Part shown: piece by piece, positions 1 to 8,988 of the stretch
Layout: every line of letters begins with the position of its first letter
Position numbering within the stretch: position 1 is the stretch's first letter
From: Paraburkholderia kururiensis
Lineage (GTDB): Bacteria > Pseudomonadota > Gammaproteobacteria > Burkholderiales > Burkholderiaceae
Direction of reading: 5' to 3'
Assembly (NCBI RefSeq): GCF_034424375.1
Contig: NZ_CP139965.1
Span: forward strand, 4,092,001-4,156,000
Length of the DNA stretch: 64,000 nucleotides
The notes under the pieces: model-generated
The model's database searches: none
The model's input: only the letters and a program-made list of their open reading frames with translations
Told to the model about the DNA's origin: nothing
Translations under genes and position numbers: made by a program

Positions 1-1
1 G

Positions 2-439
2 ATGCTCACGCGCGGCGCGGCGTTCTTCATCGATTACGGCTTTCCGCGCCACGAGTACTACCACGCGCAGCGCGCCGAAGGCACGCTGATGTGCCACTAC
101 CGGCACCGCGCGCACGGCGATCCGTTCCTTTACCCGGGTCTCACCGACATCACCGCACACGTCGAATTCACGGGCATCGCCGAGGCCGGCGTGGAAGCCG
201 GCGCGGACCTGCTCGGCTACACGTCGCAGGCGCGCTTCCTGATGAACGCCGGCATCACGGATGCGCTGGCCGCGATCGACCCGCAGGACATCGAGCACTT
301 CCTGCCCGCGGCCAACGCGGTCCAGAAGCTGCTCTCCGAAGCGGAGATGGGCGAGCTCTTCAAGGTGATCGCGTTTTCGCGCGGCATCGGCGAGACCCTC
401 ACCGCGTTCTCGCGCGGCGACCGCTCGCATACGCTTTAA
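2..439 (+). CDS. MidA-family SAM-dependent methyltransferase, C-terminal part
   Basis: Only the last 145 residues are in the window; the reading frame is open to the left edge, so the true start lies outside. The fragment contains the hydrophobic strand 'AAFFIDYGF', the block 'GTLMCHYRHRAH' followed by 'YPGLTDITAHVEF', and a C-terminal 'FKVIAFSRG' segment, which are typical of the MidA (DUF185) family. Known members methylate a subunit of mitochondrial complex I; the bacterial role is not settled. The SAM-binding N-terminal half is missing here. It is followed 29 bp later by a DUF2905 gene in the same direction. Confidence 0.85.
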   Translation: MLTRGAAFFIDYGFPRHEYYHAQRAEGTLMCHYRHRAHGDPFLYPGLTDITAHVEFTGIAEAGVEAGADLLGYTSQARFLMNAGITDALAAIDPQDIEHFLPAANAVQKLLSEAEMGELFKVIAFSRGIGETLTAFSRGDRSHTL

Positions 440-468
440 GCCCACCTCAGGCCCGGGACCGACACGAC

Positions 469-663
469 ATGCTGCGCTGGCTGCTCACCACGTTCATCGC
501 GGTGGCGATTCTCTCGGGGTCGCTGCCGTGGCTGCGCAAGATCGGCATCGGCCGGCTGCCCGGCGACTTCACGCTGCGGCTGTTCGGGCGCGAGTATCCG
601 TTCCCGTTCATGTCGACGCTCGTGATTTCGATGGTGTTGTCGCTCATCGTGCGGATGCTTTGA
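469..663 (+). CDS. DUF2905 small membrane protein
   Basis: A 64-residue protein starting 'MLRWLLTTFIAVAIL'. It has two hydrophobic segments (about residues 4-18 and 48-62) flanking the charged block 'RKIGIGRLPGDF', the signature of DUF2905 proteins. These are small inner-membrane proteins of unknown function. The gene lies 29 bp after the methyltransferase gene and probably shares its transcript. It converges with cca. Confidence 0.85.
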   Translation: MLRWLLTTFIAVAILSGSLPWLRKIGIGRLPGDFTLRLFGREYPFPFMSTLVISMVLSLIVRML

Positions 664-768
664 GCGCGGTGGCTCGCTGCCGCGTTAGCGCGGCACAGCG
701 GCGCGGCAGCGGCATTCGGCTCGGGATGCGCGACGCCCGACGCAGTGACTCCGCCGCACCTGCATCGC

Positions 769-2022
769 CTACTCCGCCGCTTCTTCCCCACCGCCAATCG
801 CCCGCGCCACCGCCTTCACCCGCGCGCGGTGCACGGCGTCCTTGATCTGCTCCGGGCGCTCCGCGTGCTCCTTCGCAATCGCGCCGGCATCCACGGATCG
901 CGCTGCCACCAGCGCCTCGCGTAGGCGCTCCGCCTGCGGATACTCGCGCGACTCGAAGCCAAGGCGGCCGCGTGCGTCGGCCTCGCAGGCCTGCAGCGCC
1001 TCGGCGAAGCGCGCCGGCTTGCGCAGCGCGTCGCAACGCTCGAACAGGCGCACCAGCGCCGCCGCGCCCATCTCCATCACGCGATGGATGTTGCCATGCT
1101 CGCGCGCCACCAGAACGGCGAGGTCGCGGCAGTCGTTCGGCACGCGCAGGCGCTCGCAAAGCGGCTTCAACAAATCGACGCTGCGGCCTTCGTGGCCGAT
1201 GTGACGCGGCAGCACGTGTTCGGGCGTGGTCGCCTTGCCGAGATCGTGCGTGAGCGCCGCAAAGCGCACCGGCAGCGCGTAGCGCTGCTGCGCGGCGTGA
1301 TCGACCACCATCATCACGTGCACGCCTGTGTCGACCTCGGGATGGTAGTCGGCACGTTGCGCCACACCGAACAGCGCATCGACTTCGGGCAGCACGCGGG
1401 CAAGCGCCCCGCATTCGCGCAGCACCGCGAACATGCGTGAAGGCTTCTGCTCCATGAGCCCGCGCGACACCTCCTGCCACACGCGTTCGGGCACCAGCGC
1501 GTCCACTTCGCCCGCCGCCACCATCTTCTTCATGAGCGCCACCGTTTCCGGCGCCACGGTGAAGTCCGTGAAGCGCGCGGCAAAACGCGCCACGCGCAGA
1601 ATGCGCACCGGGTCTTCCAGGAACGCGTCGCTCACGTGCCGGAACACGCGCGCGCGCAGGTCGGCCTCGCCGTGAAACGGGTCGATCACCGGACCGGTCA
1701 GCTCGCCGTCGGGCCGCACCTCGCGGGCCATCGCGTTGATGGTGAGGTCGCGGCGCGCGAGGTCTTCTTCGAGCGTGACGTCGGCCGCGTAGTAGAACTG
1801 GAAGCCGTGATAGCCGGCCGCCGTCTTGCGTTCGGTGCGCGCGAGCGCGTATTCCTCCTTCGTGTCGGGATGGAGAAACACCGGGAAGTCTTTGCCGACG
1901 GGACGAAACCCTTGCGCGATCATCTGCTCGGGCGTCGCTCCCACTACCACGTAGTCGCGGTCCTGCACCGGCACGCCGAGCAGTTCGTCGCGAATGGCAC
2001 CGCCTACTGCGTAGATATTCAT
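769..2022 (-). CDS. cca: multifunctional CCA tRNA nucleotidyltransferase
   Basis: This 417-residue enzyme adds or repairs the 3' CCA end of tRNAs. Visible motifs are the nucleotidyltransferase GG-x-IRD loop (residues 7-12), the catalytic DRD pair (D21, D23) and 'RRDLTINAMA' (90-99), which belongs to the NTP-selecting region. The C-terminal half has an HD phosphohydrolase domain with 'LTHDLGK' (H259-D260), matching the long multifunctional form of E. coli type. The ATG at 2022 overlaps the stop of the upstream glutathione-transferase gene by 4 bp, so the two are translationally coupled. Longer open frame upstream is out-of-family sequence and was excluded. Confidence 0.96.
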   Translation of the reverse strand: MNIYAVGGAIRDELLGVPVQDRDYVVVGATPEQMIAQGFRPVGKDFPVFLHPDTKEEYALARTERKTAAGYHGFQFYYAADVTLEEDLARRDLTINAMAREVRPDGELTGPVIDPFHGEADLRARVFRHVSDAFLEDPVRILRVARFAARFTDFTVAPETVALMKKMVAAGEVDALVPERVWQEVSRGLMEQKPSRMFAVLRECGALARVLPEVDALFGVAQRADYHPEVDTGVHVMMVVDHAAQQRYALPVRFAALTHDLGKATTPEHVLPRHIGHEGRSVDLLKPLCERLRVPNDCRDLAVLVAREHGNIHRVMEMGAAALVRLFERCDALRKPARFAEALQACEADARGRLGFESREYPQAERLREALVAARSVDAGAIAKEHAERPEQIKDAVHRARVKAVARAIGGGEEAAE

Positions 2023-2660
2023 ACGTCGTAGCTGGGAATGCGGTGGGTCTCGCGATGCGCCTCTTCCACCCACTGCGCCACCGCGGGATGCGCGTTGACG
2101 CGTGCCACGTAGACTTGCGCCACAGCGGAAATCTCGGGCTGATACGTGTTGAAGCGCATGACCACGGGCGCGTACATCGCGTCCGCAATGCCGAACTCGC
2201 CGAACAGGAACGGGCCGCCGCTCGCGGCAAGACAGTCGCGCCAGAGCGTATCGATGCGCGCGACGTCCGCGAGCGCGCCCGGCGTCGCGCCGCGGCCCGG
2301 CCACGACGCACGAATGTTCATCGACATCTGCGAGCGCAGGTCGCCGAAGCTCGAATGCATCTCGGCGCTCACGCAGCGAGCCCGCGCGCGAGCCGTGGCA
2401 TCGCGCGGCCACATCGCGTGCTGCGGGAAGCGCTCGGCGAGCGTCTCGGCAATGGCGAGCGAGTCCCACACGGGCACGCCGTCGCCGCCGATCAGGCACG
2501 GCACCTTGCCCGACGCCGAGTACTGCAGGATCGAGGCTTTCGTGTCGGGCTGAAGCAGTTCGATCATGACCTCTTCGAACGGAATGCCGAAGTGCTTGAG
2601 CAACACCCAGGGACGCATGGACCACGACGAATAGTTCTTGTCACCGATAACGAGTTTCAT
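2019..2660 (-). CDS. glutathione S-transferase family protein
   Basis: A 213-residue protein with an N-terminal thioredoxin-like domain: 'YSSWSMRPW' (residues 10-18) provides the serine cluster used to activate glutathione, and 'SGKVPCLI' contains the cis-proline of the GSH site. An all-helical C-terminal domain follows. It probably conjugates or reduces small electrophiles in the cytoplasm; the substrate cannot be read from sequence. The stop overlaps the cca start by 4 bp. About 60 bp upstream lies the end of the NDUFA9-like gene, so these minus-strand genes may be one transcript. Confidence 0.9.
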   Translation of the reverse strand: MKLVIGDKNYSSWSMRPWVLLKHFGIPFEEVMIELLQPDTKASILQYSASGKVPCLIGGDGVPVWDSLAIAETLAERFPQHAMWPRDATARARARCVSAEMHSSFGDLRSQMSMNIRASWPGRGATPGALADVARIDTLWRDCLAASGGPFLFGEFGIADAMYAPVVMRFNTYQPEISAVAQVYVARVNAHPAVAQWVEEAHRETHRIPSYDV

Positions 2661-2722
2661 GTTGTGTGATGGGGCAAGGAACGAATGAACCGGATGGACT
2701 GCACAAAGCGGACGCCGCCCGC

Positions 2723-3679
2723 TCAGCGCCCGGCACTGGCGCGAAACGTGTCGAAGCGCGAGCGCGCCGAGGCGCCGGTCAGATACAGCGGCGCGATGTT
2801 TTCGATGCTCGCGGGCTCGATGCCGAGTTCAGGCGCGAGCGGCCCGCTCATCACGCTGTCCACCTTCATGGAGTCCAGATTGTCGCGCGAGATAAGCGGC
2901 TCGCCGGGGCCGAACTCGAACGAAAGCGCCTGCAGCCGCGCGAGCGCATCCGGCAGACGCACGATGCGCGCGTGCCGGCCGATCACCTCGCCGCAATAGC
3001 GCACCAGTTGCTCGAGCGTATAGACAGTGGGCCCGCCCAGTTCGTAAGTACGCCCAATGGAAGCATCCAGATCGAGCACGTTCACGATGGCCTTCGCCAC
3101 GTCGCCCACGAAGACCGGCTGGAACTTCGCGTCCGGCATGGCGAGCGGAATGACGGGAAAGAGCTTCTGCAGGAACGCGAAGCGGTTCAGGAAGGTGTCT
3201 TCCGGACCGAACACGACGGACGGCCGGAAGATCGTGGTGGCCAGTTCCGCGGCCGAATGCACGGCGCGCTCGCCATCGCCCTTCGAGCGCAGGTACATGC
3301 TCGGGCCAGCCGGGTCGGCGCCTATCGCGCTCACGTGCACGAGCCGACGCACGCCCTTGCCTTCGCACGCCGCCACGATCTTCGTGGGCAATTCCACGTG
3401 CGCCTTCGCAAACTCGGGACCATAGGGATCGCCGCGGCCGCCGTGCAACGTGCCCACCAGATTGATGACCGCGTCGGCGTTCTCGACGAAGCTCGCGAGC
3501 TTCACCGGATCGAACACGTCGGTTTCGATCACGTCGATGGGCAGCAGGGTGAGATGGCGCGCGTTGTAGCGGCGTCGGGTGGCGATGCGCACGTTCTTGC
3601 CGGCTTCCACGAGCGCATTGACGAGATGGCTGCCGATGAATCCGGAGCCGCCGATGACTGCGATGACCTGATGTCGCAT
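2723..3679 (-). CDS. complex I NDUFA9-like NAD(P)-binding protein
   Basis: A 318-residue atypical short-chain dehydrogenase. It has an N-terminal Rossmann motif 'GGSGFIG' (residues 10-16), a conserved 'HVSAIGAD' strand, and the YxxxK pair in 'MYLRSKGDGE'. These resemble the NDUFA9 subunit and related NAD(P)-dependent epimerase-like proteins. The bacterial forms are not part of the minimal 14-subunit complex I, and no nuo gene is nearby, so the role (quinone or lipid chemistry, or assembly) is unknown. The ATG at 3679 was chosen because the family begins at this point; the frame continues upstream without homology. Confidence 0.85.
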   Translation of the reverse strand: MRHQVIAVIGGSGFIGSHLVNALVEAGKNVRIATRRRYNARHLTLLPIDVIETDVFDPVKLASFVENADAVINLVGTLHGGRGDPYGPEFAKAHVELPTKIVAACEGKGVRRLVHVSAIGADPAGPSMYLRSKGDGERAVHSAAELATTIFRPSVVFGPEDTFLNRFAFLQKLFPVIPLAMPDAKFQPVFVGDVAKAIVNVLDLDASIGRTYELGGPTVYTLEQLVRYCGEVIGRHARIVRLPDALARLQALSFEFGPGEPLISRDNLDSMKVDSVMSGPLAPELGIEPASIENIAPLYLTGASARSRFDTFRASAGR

Positions 3680-3813
3680 GTTCGACTCCCTCGTTCGTGC
3701 GCGGGCGGCGGTCGCGGCGACTGCCTCCGCGCGGTGCAGGCGATGAACGCTGCTGGCGGACCGCCGCGCCTGGGCCATCTGTACGGCCTTAAGCGCGGCG
3801 GGGATGCTGCCGC

Positions 3814-5781
3814 TTACGGAGCGATGTAGCTGAGCCGCTCTTTCAGCGATTGCGGGCGCCCTTCGAACAGCGCCGCGTAGTAGACCGTGTTGGACAACAC
3901 ATTCTTGACGTAGTCGCGCGTTTCCGTGAACGGAATGGTCTCGGCGAAAATCGCGCCTTCCACGCCGTGCGGCAGTGCCTGGCGCCACGCGCGCGGACGG
4001 CCCGGCCCGGCGTTGTAGCCGGCTGTGGCCAGCACAGCCAGACCATCGAACTGATTGTAGATCATCGAAAGATAGTTCGTGCCGAGCAGGATGTTCGTGT
4101 TGATGTCGTTCATCTGCTCGCGCGAAAGCGGCCCAAGCCCGATCTTCTTCGCCACCAGTTGCGCTGTGCCCGGCATCAGCTGCATCAGGCCGCTTGCGCC
4201 CACGTCGGACCGCGCGTTGAGAATGAAGCGCGACTCCTGGCGGATAAGCCCGTAGGCCCATTCGACGTCGAGCCCCGTGGACTGCGCGTCGCGCTCAACG
4301 ACGTCGCGAAACGGCGCGAGATAGCGCAGCGAAAAGTCGTGGTCGGTTTTGGTACGGTCCGCCGTGTTCACGGTGCGATCGTAAAGCTCGATACGGCGCG
4401 CGTACTCGGCTACGGCGAGCAACTGACGGTCCGTCATGCCCCGCAGCGGCCAGTTCCATTCGCGGTTGCCTTCCAGCCGCAGATTCAGCGCGTAGAAGCG
4501 CCGCGCGAGCGCAAAGCCCGGCGTGTTGCCGGCCTTGTCGATCTCGGCGTCGGTCACCTGGGTCTTCGGCGGAATCGTGATCTTGCGACCCAGTTCTTCG
4601 GTGGCGAGCTGACCGTAGAAGTTGAAGCCCGGCGCGATCTGCTCGAGCTCGGCATTGGCCTGAGCCGTGTCGCCGGCCTGCTTGAGCGCGCGCGCGTGCC
4701 AGTACACCCAGGCAGGCTGCGCACGCAGCGCGGCGGGCATCTGCTCGACCGACCAACGCACCATGGTCCAGTCGCCGTTGAGCAGCGCTTCGCGTGTGCG
4801 CCATTCGTAGGCCGGATTCGACAACGGCGCGTTGGCCGAGAGCCGGTACCAGTCCACGGCCGCGGGCATCTGCTTGAGCGCGCCCTGATAGCCGATCGTG
4901 CCCCAGCCGATGGCGCGCTCCGGCGAACTCAATTGCGGCGCCACGGCCGCGTAGGTAGCGGCGGCCATCGCCGGGTCGTTGCGCGCCATCGTCGTGACCG
5001 CGAGCAGCGCGAGTTGGTGAGACGTGTTGTCGGGGCCCACGCCGCGCGCGAGCAGCAGCGGCGGCGTGCTCACGGCGCGGCTGAACGTGGCGGGATCCGG
5101 CGCCTGCGAGCCGAGCGCGTCCACAAGACGGCCGCCGACGGTCTGCTGATTCTGCTCGTAGGCAAGGCGAATCTGCTGCCACACGTCGTTGGTGCTGAAC
5201 TGGCCTTTCGCGGCGAGTGCCGTGACGAGATCCACGCAGCCGTCGCCGTACCAGCGCGGCTCCACAAGCAGTGCACGCGCCGCGTCGGCCACGTTCTCTC
5301 CGCGCGATGCACGCGATTCGAGCGCATAGCACTTCACCTGCGTATCGTCGTTGAGAACGAAGCGTGCGTACTGGTCGTCGAAATTGCGCCAGTCGTGACG
5401 CGCGCCGAGTACAACGAGGTAGTCGTTGCGCAACCGGTCCGCGATGGCCTGCCCATCGTACTTCTGAAGGAACGCGAGCACCGGCTGGTCGGGCGCGTCC
5501 ACGCGCGCGTGGCCCTGCGAGTCGAACAGTTGCGGCTTGAGCTGAAAATACTCGAGGTACGACGGCGCCGGATAGTCGGGGATCATCGACGCAAGCTGCG
5601 CCGCGCGCGCCGCATCGTTGTTGCGCGCCGCTTCGCGCAGCTGCACGAAAATCTGGTCGTCGTTATTGAGCTGGGAAACCGGAACAGGACGCACGGCCGA
5701 CGCCGTGCTGCATGCGACGAGTGCCGCAGCGGCAAGCATGAGACCGGCCGCGCGATATACTCGAAGAAGGCGTGTTGACAT
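3814..5781 (-). CDS. lipoprotein soluble-lytic-transglycosylase-like protein (Slt family)
   Basis: This 655-residue murein lytic transglycosylase cleaves glycan strands between MurNAc and GlcNAc, forming 1,6-anhydroMurNAc. A signal peptide ends in the lipobox 'ALVAC' (C24), so an outer-membrane lipoprotein is expected. A long alpha-superhelical region (about 40-480) precedes the C-terminal SLT domain. 'IRQESRF' carries the catalytic E516, with 'SGLMQLMPGTA' and 'NILLGTNYL' further on, in the same order as Slt70. The ATG at 5781 was chosen so that the signal peptide is normal; an upstream frame adds 26 unlikely residues. It diverges from the cyclo-ligase gene with only about 20 bp between starts. 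Confidence 0.93.
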   Translation of the reverse strand: MSTRLLRVYRAAGLMLAAAALVACSTASAVRPVPVSQLNNDDQIFVQLREAARNNDAARAAQLASMIPDYPAPSYLEYFQLKPQLFDSQGHARVDAPDQPVLAFLQKYDGQAIADRLRNDYLVVLGARHDWRNFDDQYARFVLNDDTQVKCYALESRASRGENVADAARALLVEPRWYGDGCVDLVTALAAKGQFSTNDVWQQIRLAYEQNQQTVGGRLVDALGSQAPDPATFSRAVSTPPLLLARGVGPDNTSHQLALLAVTTMARNDPAMAAATYAAVAPQLSSPERAIGWGTIGYQGALKQMPAAVDWYRLSANAPLSNPAYEWRTREALLNGDWTMVRWSVEQMPAALRAQPAWVYWHARALKQAGDTAQANAELEQIAPGFNFYGQLATEELGRKITIPPKTQVTDAEIDKAGNTPGFALARRFYALNLRLEGNREWNWPLRGMTDRQLLAVAEYARRIELYDRTVNTADRTKTDHDFSLRYLAPFRDVVERDAQSTGLDVEWAYGLIRQESRFILNARSDVGASGLMQLMPGTAQLVAKKIGLGPLSREQMNDINTNILLGTNYLSMIYNQFDGLAVLATAGYNAGPGRPRAWRQALPHGVEGAIFAETIPFTETRDYVKNVLSNTVYYAALFEGRPQSLKERLSYIAP

Positions 5782-5801
5782 CGTTGTTTCTGGAGCGCGA
5801 A

Positions 5802-6422
5802 GTGAACCCAAGCATAGCACGCAACCCCGGCGCGGAATCGAAAAACGACCTGCGTGCAAGGCTGCTGGAAGCGCGTCTTTTGGCCGCTCGCGAGCCCGCG
5901 CGAGAGAAGGCGTTGAAGCGTCGCGTGCTCGACATGCTGGAGCACTACGAGCCCGCTTGCGTGGGCTTCTACTGGCCCGTGCGAGGCGAAGTCGACGTAC
6001 GTGATGTCATCGCCACCTGGCTCGCGATCGAAGGTCATCGCACGGCAGCGTTGCCGGTGATCCGCCATCGCCACGCACCGCTCGAATTCCACGCGTGGGC
6101 AGCAGATACGCCGATGCGCGAAGGCCCTCACAAGATTCCCGAGCCCGCGTCGAACCGCGTGGTGATTCCCGACCTGCTTCTCGTGCCGTGCGTCGGCTTC
6201 GACGACGACGGCTATCGTCTCGGCTACGGCGGCGGCTACTACGATCGCACGCTGGCGGCATGGCCCGGCGAATCGCGGCCCGTCACGGTGGGCGTCGCTT
6301 ACGAAACCTGCCGCACCTCCGCGTTCGCGCGCGAGGCGCACGACATTCCGCTCGATGCGATCGTCACCGACGCGGCTTCTTATCCTGCCTCAACAGGGCA
6401 GAAGACGGCCGCCAATAGCTGA
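5802..6422 (+). CDS. 5-formyltetrahydrofolate cyclo-ligase
   Basis: A 206-residue enzyme converting 5-formyl-THF to 5,10-methenyl-THF with ATP, in folate one-carbon metabolism. The ATP/metal-binding signature 'GYGGGYYDR' is at residues 141-149, with 'VIPDLLLVPCVGFD' before it and 'VGVAYE' after it. The start is taken as GTG 5802 because GGAG lies 6 bases upstream and the length then fits the family. An earlier in-frame GTG at 5772 would overlap the divergent transglycosylase start. The divergent arrangement leaves almost no room for two separate promoters, so they must overlap inside coding DNA. Confidence 0.93.
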   Translation: MNPSIARNPGAESKNDLRARLLEARLLAAREPAREKALKRRVLDMLEHYEPACVGFYWPVRGEVDVRDVIATWLAIEGHRTAALPVIRHRHAPLEFHAWAADTPMREGPHKIPEPASNRVVIPDLLLVPCVGFDDDGYRLGYGGGYYDRTLAAWPGESRPVTVGVAYETCRTSAFAREAHDIPLDAIVTDAASYPASTGQKTAANS

Positions 6423-6469
6423 GCATCGATCGACGCCTGTGCGCCTCGCCGCTTCATCGCACCGCTTTC

Positions 6470-6982
6470 TTAGAGCGAGGCAGCCGCCCGCGCCGCCGTG
6501 TCGTAGAGCCCCGAGATGTTGCGCATCAGTTGTGCTGCGTCGCCGATCTGCTCGTTGGTGAGCCCGCTTTCCTTGAGCGCGGCGATGAGGCAGCTCTCGC
6601 GCACCTCGCGATACTTGAGGCACAGCTCGCGTCCTTCCGGCGTCGCCGAAAAGAACACCTCCTTGCCCGATTTCTCGCTTGCCACGTAGCCGCGTGCCAT
6701 CAGCTTCTTGAGCGCGTAGGTGGCCACGTGCGTGTCCTCGATGTTGAGCACGAAGCAGATGTCGGCGAGCTTCTTGCGGCGCTCGCGATGGCTCACGTGA
6801 TGCAGCAGCGACACCTCGATCGCGGTCATGTCCTTCACGCCCGCCGCCGACATGCAGCGCACCATCCAGCGATTGAAAGCGTTGCCTGCCATGATCAGCG
6901 CGTACTCGAACTCCGAAAGTTCAGCGCTTGCTTCAGAAACGAGGTGCTCGGAGGAAACGATTTTCGTGGGATTGCGCGACAT
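6470..6982 (-). CDS. MarR-like winged-helix transcriptional regulator
   Basis: A 170-residue protein with a winged helix-turn-helix core. 'TAIEVSLLHHV' is followed by 'KKLADICFVLNIEDTHVATYALKKLMARGYV' (recognition region) and a wing around 'SGKEVFFSATPEGRELC'. The flanking N- and C-terminal helices fit a dimer of MarR type. Such proteins usually repress a divergent operon and respond to a small ligand. Here the divergent operon is pxpBCA with a 5-oxoproline transporter, and an AT-rich palindrome at 7069-7088 lies between them, so control of 5-oxoproline use is a reasonable inference. Confidence 0.85.
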   Translation of the reverse strand: MSRNPTKIVSSEHLVSEASAELSEFEYALIMAGNAFNRWMVRCMSAAGVKDMTAIEVSLLHHVSHRERRKKLADICFVLNIEDTHVATYALKKLMARGYVASEKSGKEVFFSATPEGRELCLKYREVRESCLIAALKESGLTNEQIGDAAQLMRNISGLYDTAARAAASL

Positions 6983-7068
6983 GGCGGGTGCCCGGAGTGG
7001 CGGTTTGGAGTCGTGGCGAGAGTGTACGACGCCGCAGCAGGCGGCGGCCCTGGCAAAAACGCTTATTG

Positions 7069-7088
7069 ATAATTTGTAGATAAATTAT
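7069..7088. promoter_or_regulatory. AT-rich palindrome between MarR-like gene and pxp operon
   Basis: The arms ATAATTT and AAATTAT form a perfect 7-bp inverted repeat around GTAGAT, and the symmetry extends imperfectly outward. It is an AT island in otherwise GC-rich DNA. Size, symmetry and position between two divergent genes fit an operator for the winged-helix regulator that also covers the promoter region. Confidence 0.6.
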
Positions 7089-7242
7089 TGAGAATGTACG
7101 CTACACGACGAAGCGAACGACGGCAGTCGACGAACTTCGGTAAACGCCTCGCGGTTGCGCCCGCCCATGCGCCGTCCTACCGTTTGAACGTTCGAGCGCA
7201 CCGAAGGCCGATCGCCGTCGTCCACACCGAACCCATGGACTT

Positions 7243-7896
7243 ATGAGCTCACCCCGCATCTATCCGCTTGGCGACAGCGCCATCGTCTGCGAAGCGCCGC
7301 CGCCCGCCACGCTCGACGTGCAGCGCCGCGTCTGGGCGGCCGCCGAAGCGGCGCATACGTGGCCGCACGTGCTCGAAGTCGTGCCGGGCATGAACAATCT
7401 CACCGTCGTGTTCGATCCGCTCGAGGCGACCGCCGCCCAGCTCGGCGAACAGCTGGCGGCCGCCTGGCACGCCGCGCCGCGCGCGCATGCCGAAGGGCGC
7501 GAGGTGGAAATTCCCGTGGAGTACGGCGGCGAAGCCGGCCCCGACCTGCGCACGGTCGCCGAGCACACCGGCCTTTCGCCCGAAGACGTGGCCCGTCGCC
7601 ACGCGGCCGGCGACTACGTCGTGTTCTTCCTCGGCTTCCAGCCAGGCTTTGCCTACATGGGCGGCCTCGAGTCCGCGCTGCACACCCCACGCCGCGCCGA
7701 GCCGCGGCTGGAAGTGCCGGCGGGTTCCATCGGCATTGGCGGCGAGCAGACCGGCATCTATCCGGCCGCCTCCCCCGGCGGCTGGCAACTCATCGGACGC
7801 ACGCCGCTGCGGCTCTTCGACCCCTCGCGCAACCCGCCCACGCTGCTCCAGCCGGGCGACCGGGTGCGCTTCACCATCGCGGGGGTCAGCCTATGA
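7243..7896 (+). CDS. pxpB: 5-oxoprolinase subunit B
   Basis: A 217-residue KipI/PxpB-type protein, part of the ATP-dependent PxpABC 5-oxoprolinase that opens 5-oxoproline to glutamate. Recognisable blocks are 'YPLGDSAIVCEA' at the N terminus, 'VVPGMNNLTVVFDP', 'VVFFLGFQPGFAYMGGL' and 'PAGSIGIGGEQTGIYP' with 'SPGGWQLIGRT'. The stop overlaps the pxpC start by 4 bp, so the two subunits are translationally coupled. It is the first gene of the operon. Confidence 0.95.
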   Translation: MSSPRIYPLGDSAIVCEAPPPATLDVQRRVWAAAEAAHTWPHVLEVVPGMNNLTVVFDPLEATAAQLGEQLAAAWHAAPRAHAEGREVEIPVEYGGEAGPDLRTVAEHTGLSPEDVARRHAAGDYVVFFLGFQPGFAYMGGLESALHTPRRAEPRLEVPAGSIGIGGEQTGIYPAASPGGWQLIGRTPLRLFDPSRNPPTLLQPGDRVRFTIAGVSL

Positions 7897-8942
7897 TCGA
7901 AGTGATCCGCGCGGGTCTTCTGACCACCGTGCAAGACCAGGGCCGCCACGGCTACCGTCACCTCGGCGTGGCGACGGCCGGCGCGCTCGACCGCCTCGCG
8001 CTCGAAGTGGGCAACCGGCTGGTGGGCAACCGGCCTCACGCCGCAGCGCTCGAAGTGACCTTCGGCCCGCTCGTGCTGCGCTTTCCGCGCGCCACGCGCG
8101 TCGCCATCACGGGCACGGACTTCGGCGCGACACTCGACGGCAAGCCCGTGTGGTCGTGGTGGAGCCTGCCGGTGCAGGCGGGCCAGGAACTCGCGCTGCA
8201 GGCAGCGAAGCGCGGCATGCGTGGCTACGTCTGCGTGGCGGGCGGCATCGACGTGCTGCCCATGCTCGGCTCGCGCAGTACCGACCTCGGCGCGCAATTC
8301 GGCGGCCTGGGCGGCCGCGCGCTGAAGGACGGCGACCGCCTGCCGCTCGGCGTGCCCACGCGCACCACGCCCGGCTTCAGCCCCACGACGCGCGAGTTCG
8401 GCGTGGCCGCGCCCGCCTGGTGCAAATTCGCGCAGGTGGACGAACCGCACCGGCGCGGCCGGCATGCGTCTGGGCTGCCATGGGCCGTGCCGGTCCGCGT
8501 GCTGCCCGGCCCCGAATACGACGGCTTCACGCGCGAGGCGCAGCAGGCGTTCTGGTCGGACGAATGGCTCGTCACGCCCAACAGCAACCGCATGGGCTAC
8601 CGCCTCGCAGGCACGCAGCTCGCGCGCAGCCGCAAGACCGAGTTGCTCTCGCATGCCGTGCTGCCCGGCACGATCCAGGTGCCGCCAAGCGGCCAGCCCA
8701 TCGTGCTGATGGGCGACGCGCAGACCACGGGCGGCTACCCGAAGATCGGCTCGGTGATTCGCGCGGACCTCTGGAAGCTCGCGCAGGTGCGTCTGAACGG
8801 CGGCGTGCGCTTCATCGAAACCACACCGGACGAAGCGCGCGCCGCGCTCGCCGAAGAACACGCGTACCTGCGGCAGATCGATGCCGCAATCGCCATGCAC
8901 GAAGAACGCTGCACCGCGGACAACACCGCGCGCGCAGCGTAA
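7893..8942 (+). CDS. pxpC: 5-oxoprolinase subunit C
   Basis: A 349-residue KipA/PxpC-type (biotin-dependent carboxyltransferase-like) protein. It has the family opening 'IEVIRAGLLTTVQDQGRHG' followed by 'VATAGALDRLALEVGN', and the C-terminal 'ILMGDAQTTGGYPKIG'-type block (here 'VLMGDAQTTGGYPKIG'). It forms a complex with PxpB and is needed with PxpA for 5-oxoproline hydrolysis. The start ATG sits inside the pxpB stop (ATGA). Forty-six bases separate its stop from pxpA, including a perfect hairpin at 8953-8969. Confidence 0.95.
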   Translation: MIEVIRAGLLTTVQDQGRHGYRHLGVATAGALDRLALEVGNRLVGNRPHAAALEVTFGPLVLRFPRATRVAITGTDFGATLDGKPVWSWWSLPVQAGQELALQAAKRGMRGYVCVAGGIDVLPMLGSRSTDLGAQFGGLGGRALKDGDRLPLGVPTRTTPGFSPTTREFGVAAPAWCKFAQVDEPHRRGRHASGLPWAVPVRVLPGPEYDGFTREAQQAFWSDEWLVTPNSNRMGYRLAGTQLARSRKTELLSHAVLPGTIQVPPSGQPIVLMGDAQTTGGYPKIGSVIRADLWKLAQVRLNGGVRFIETTPDEARAALAEEHAYLRQIDAAIAMHEERCTADNTARAA

Positions 8943-8952
8943 GCAACATGAC

Positions 8953-8969
8953 GGACGCCGACGGCGTCC
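8953..8969 (+). other. perfect stem-loop between pxpC and pxpA
   Basis: GGACGCC-GAC-GGCGTCC is a perfect 7-bp stem with a 3-base loop, 19 bases before the pxpA start codon. There is no T tract, so it is not a classical terminator. It could affect mRNA stability or the amount of PxpA relative to PxpBC. Confidence 0.5.
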
Positions 8970-8988
8970 AGCACCAACAGGACAGGCC

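Noticed and set aside
3850..5778. Open frame of 642 codons on the plus strand opposite the lytic transglycosylase
   Set aside because: Antisense shadow with Arg/Val/His-rich translation; the minus-strand gene has a signal peptide and catalytic motifs.
5772..5801. Earlier GTG start for 5-formyl-THF cyclo-ligase
   Set aside because: It would overlap the divergent transglycosylase start codon and has no ribosome-binding site, whereas GTG 5802 has one.
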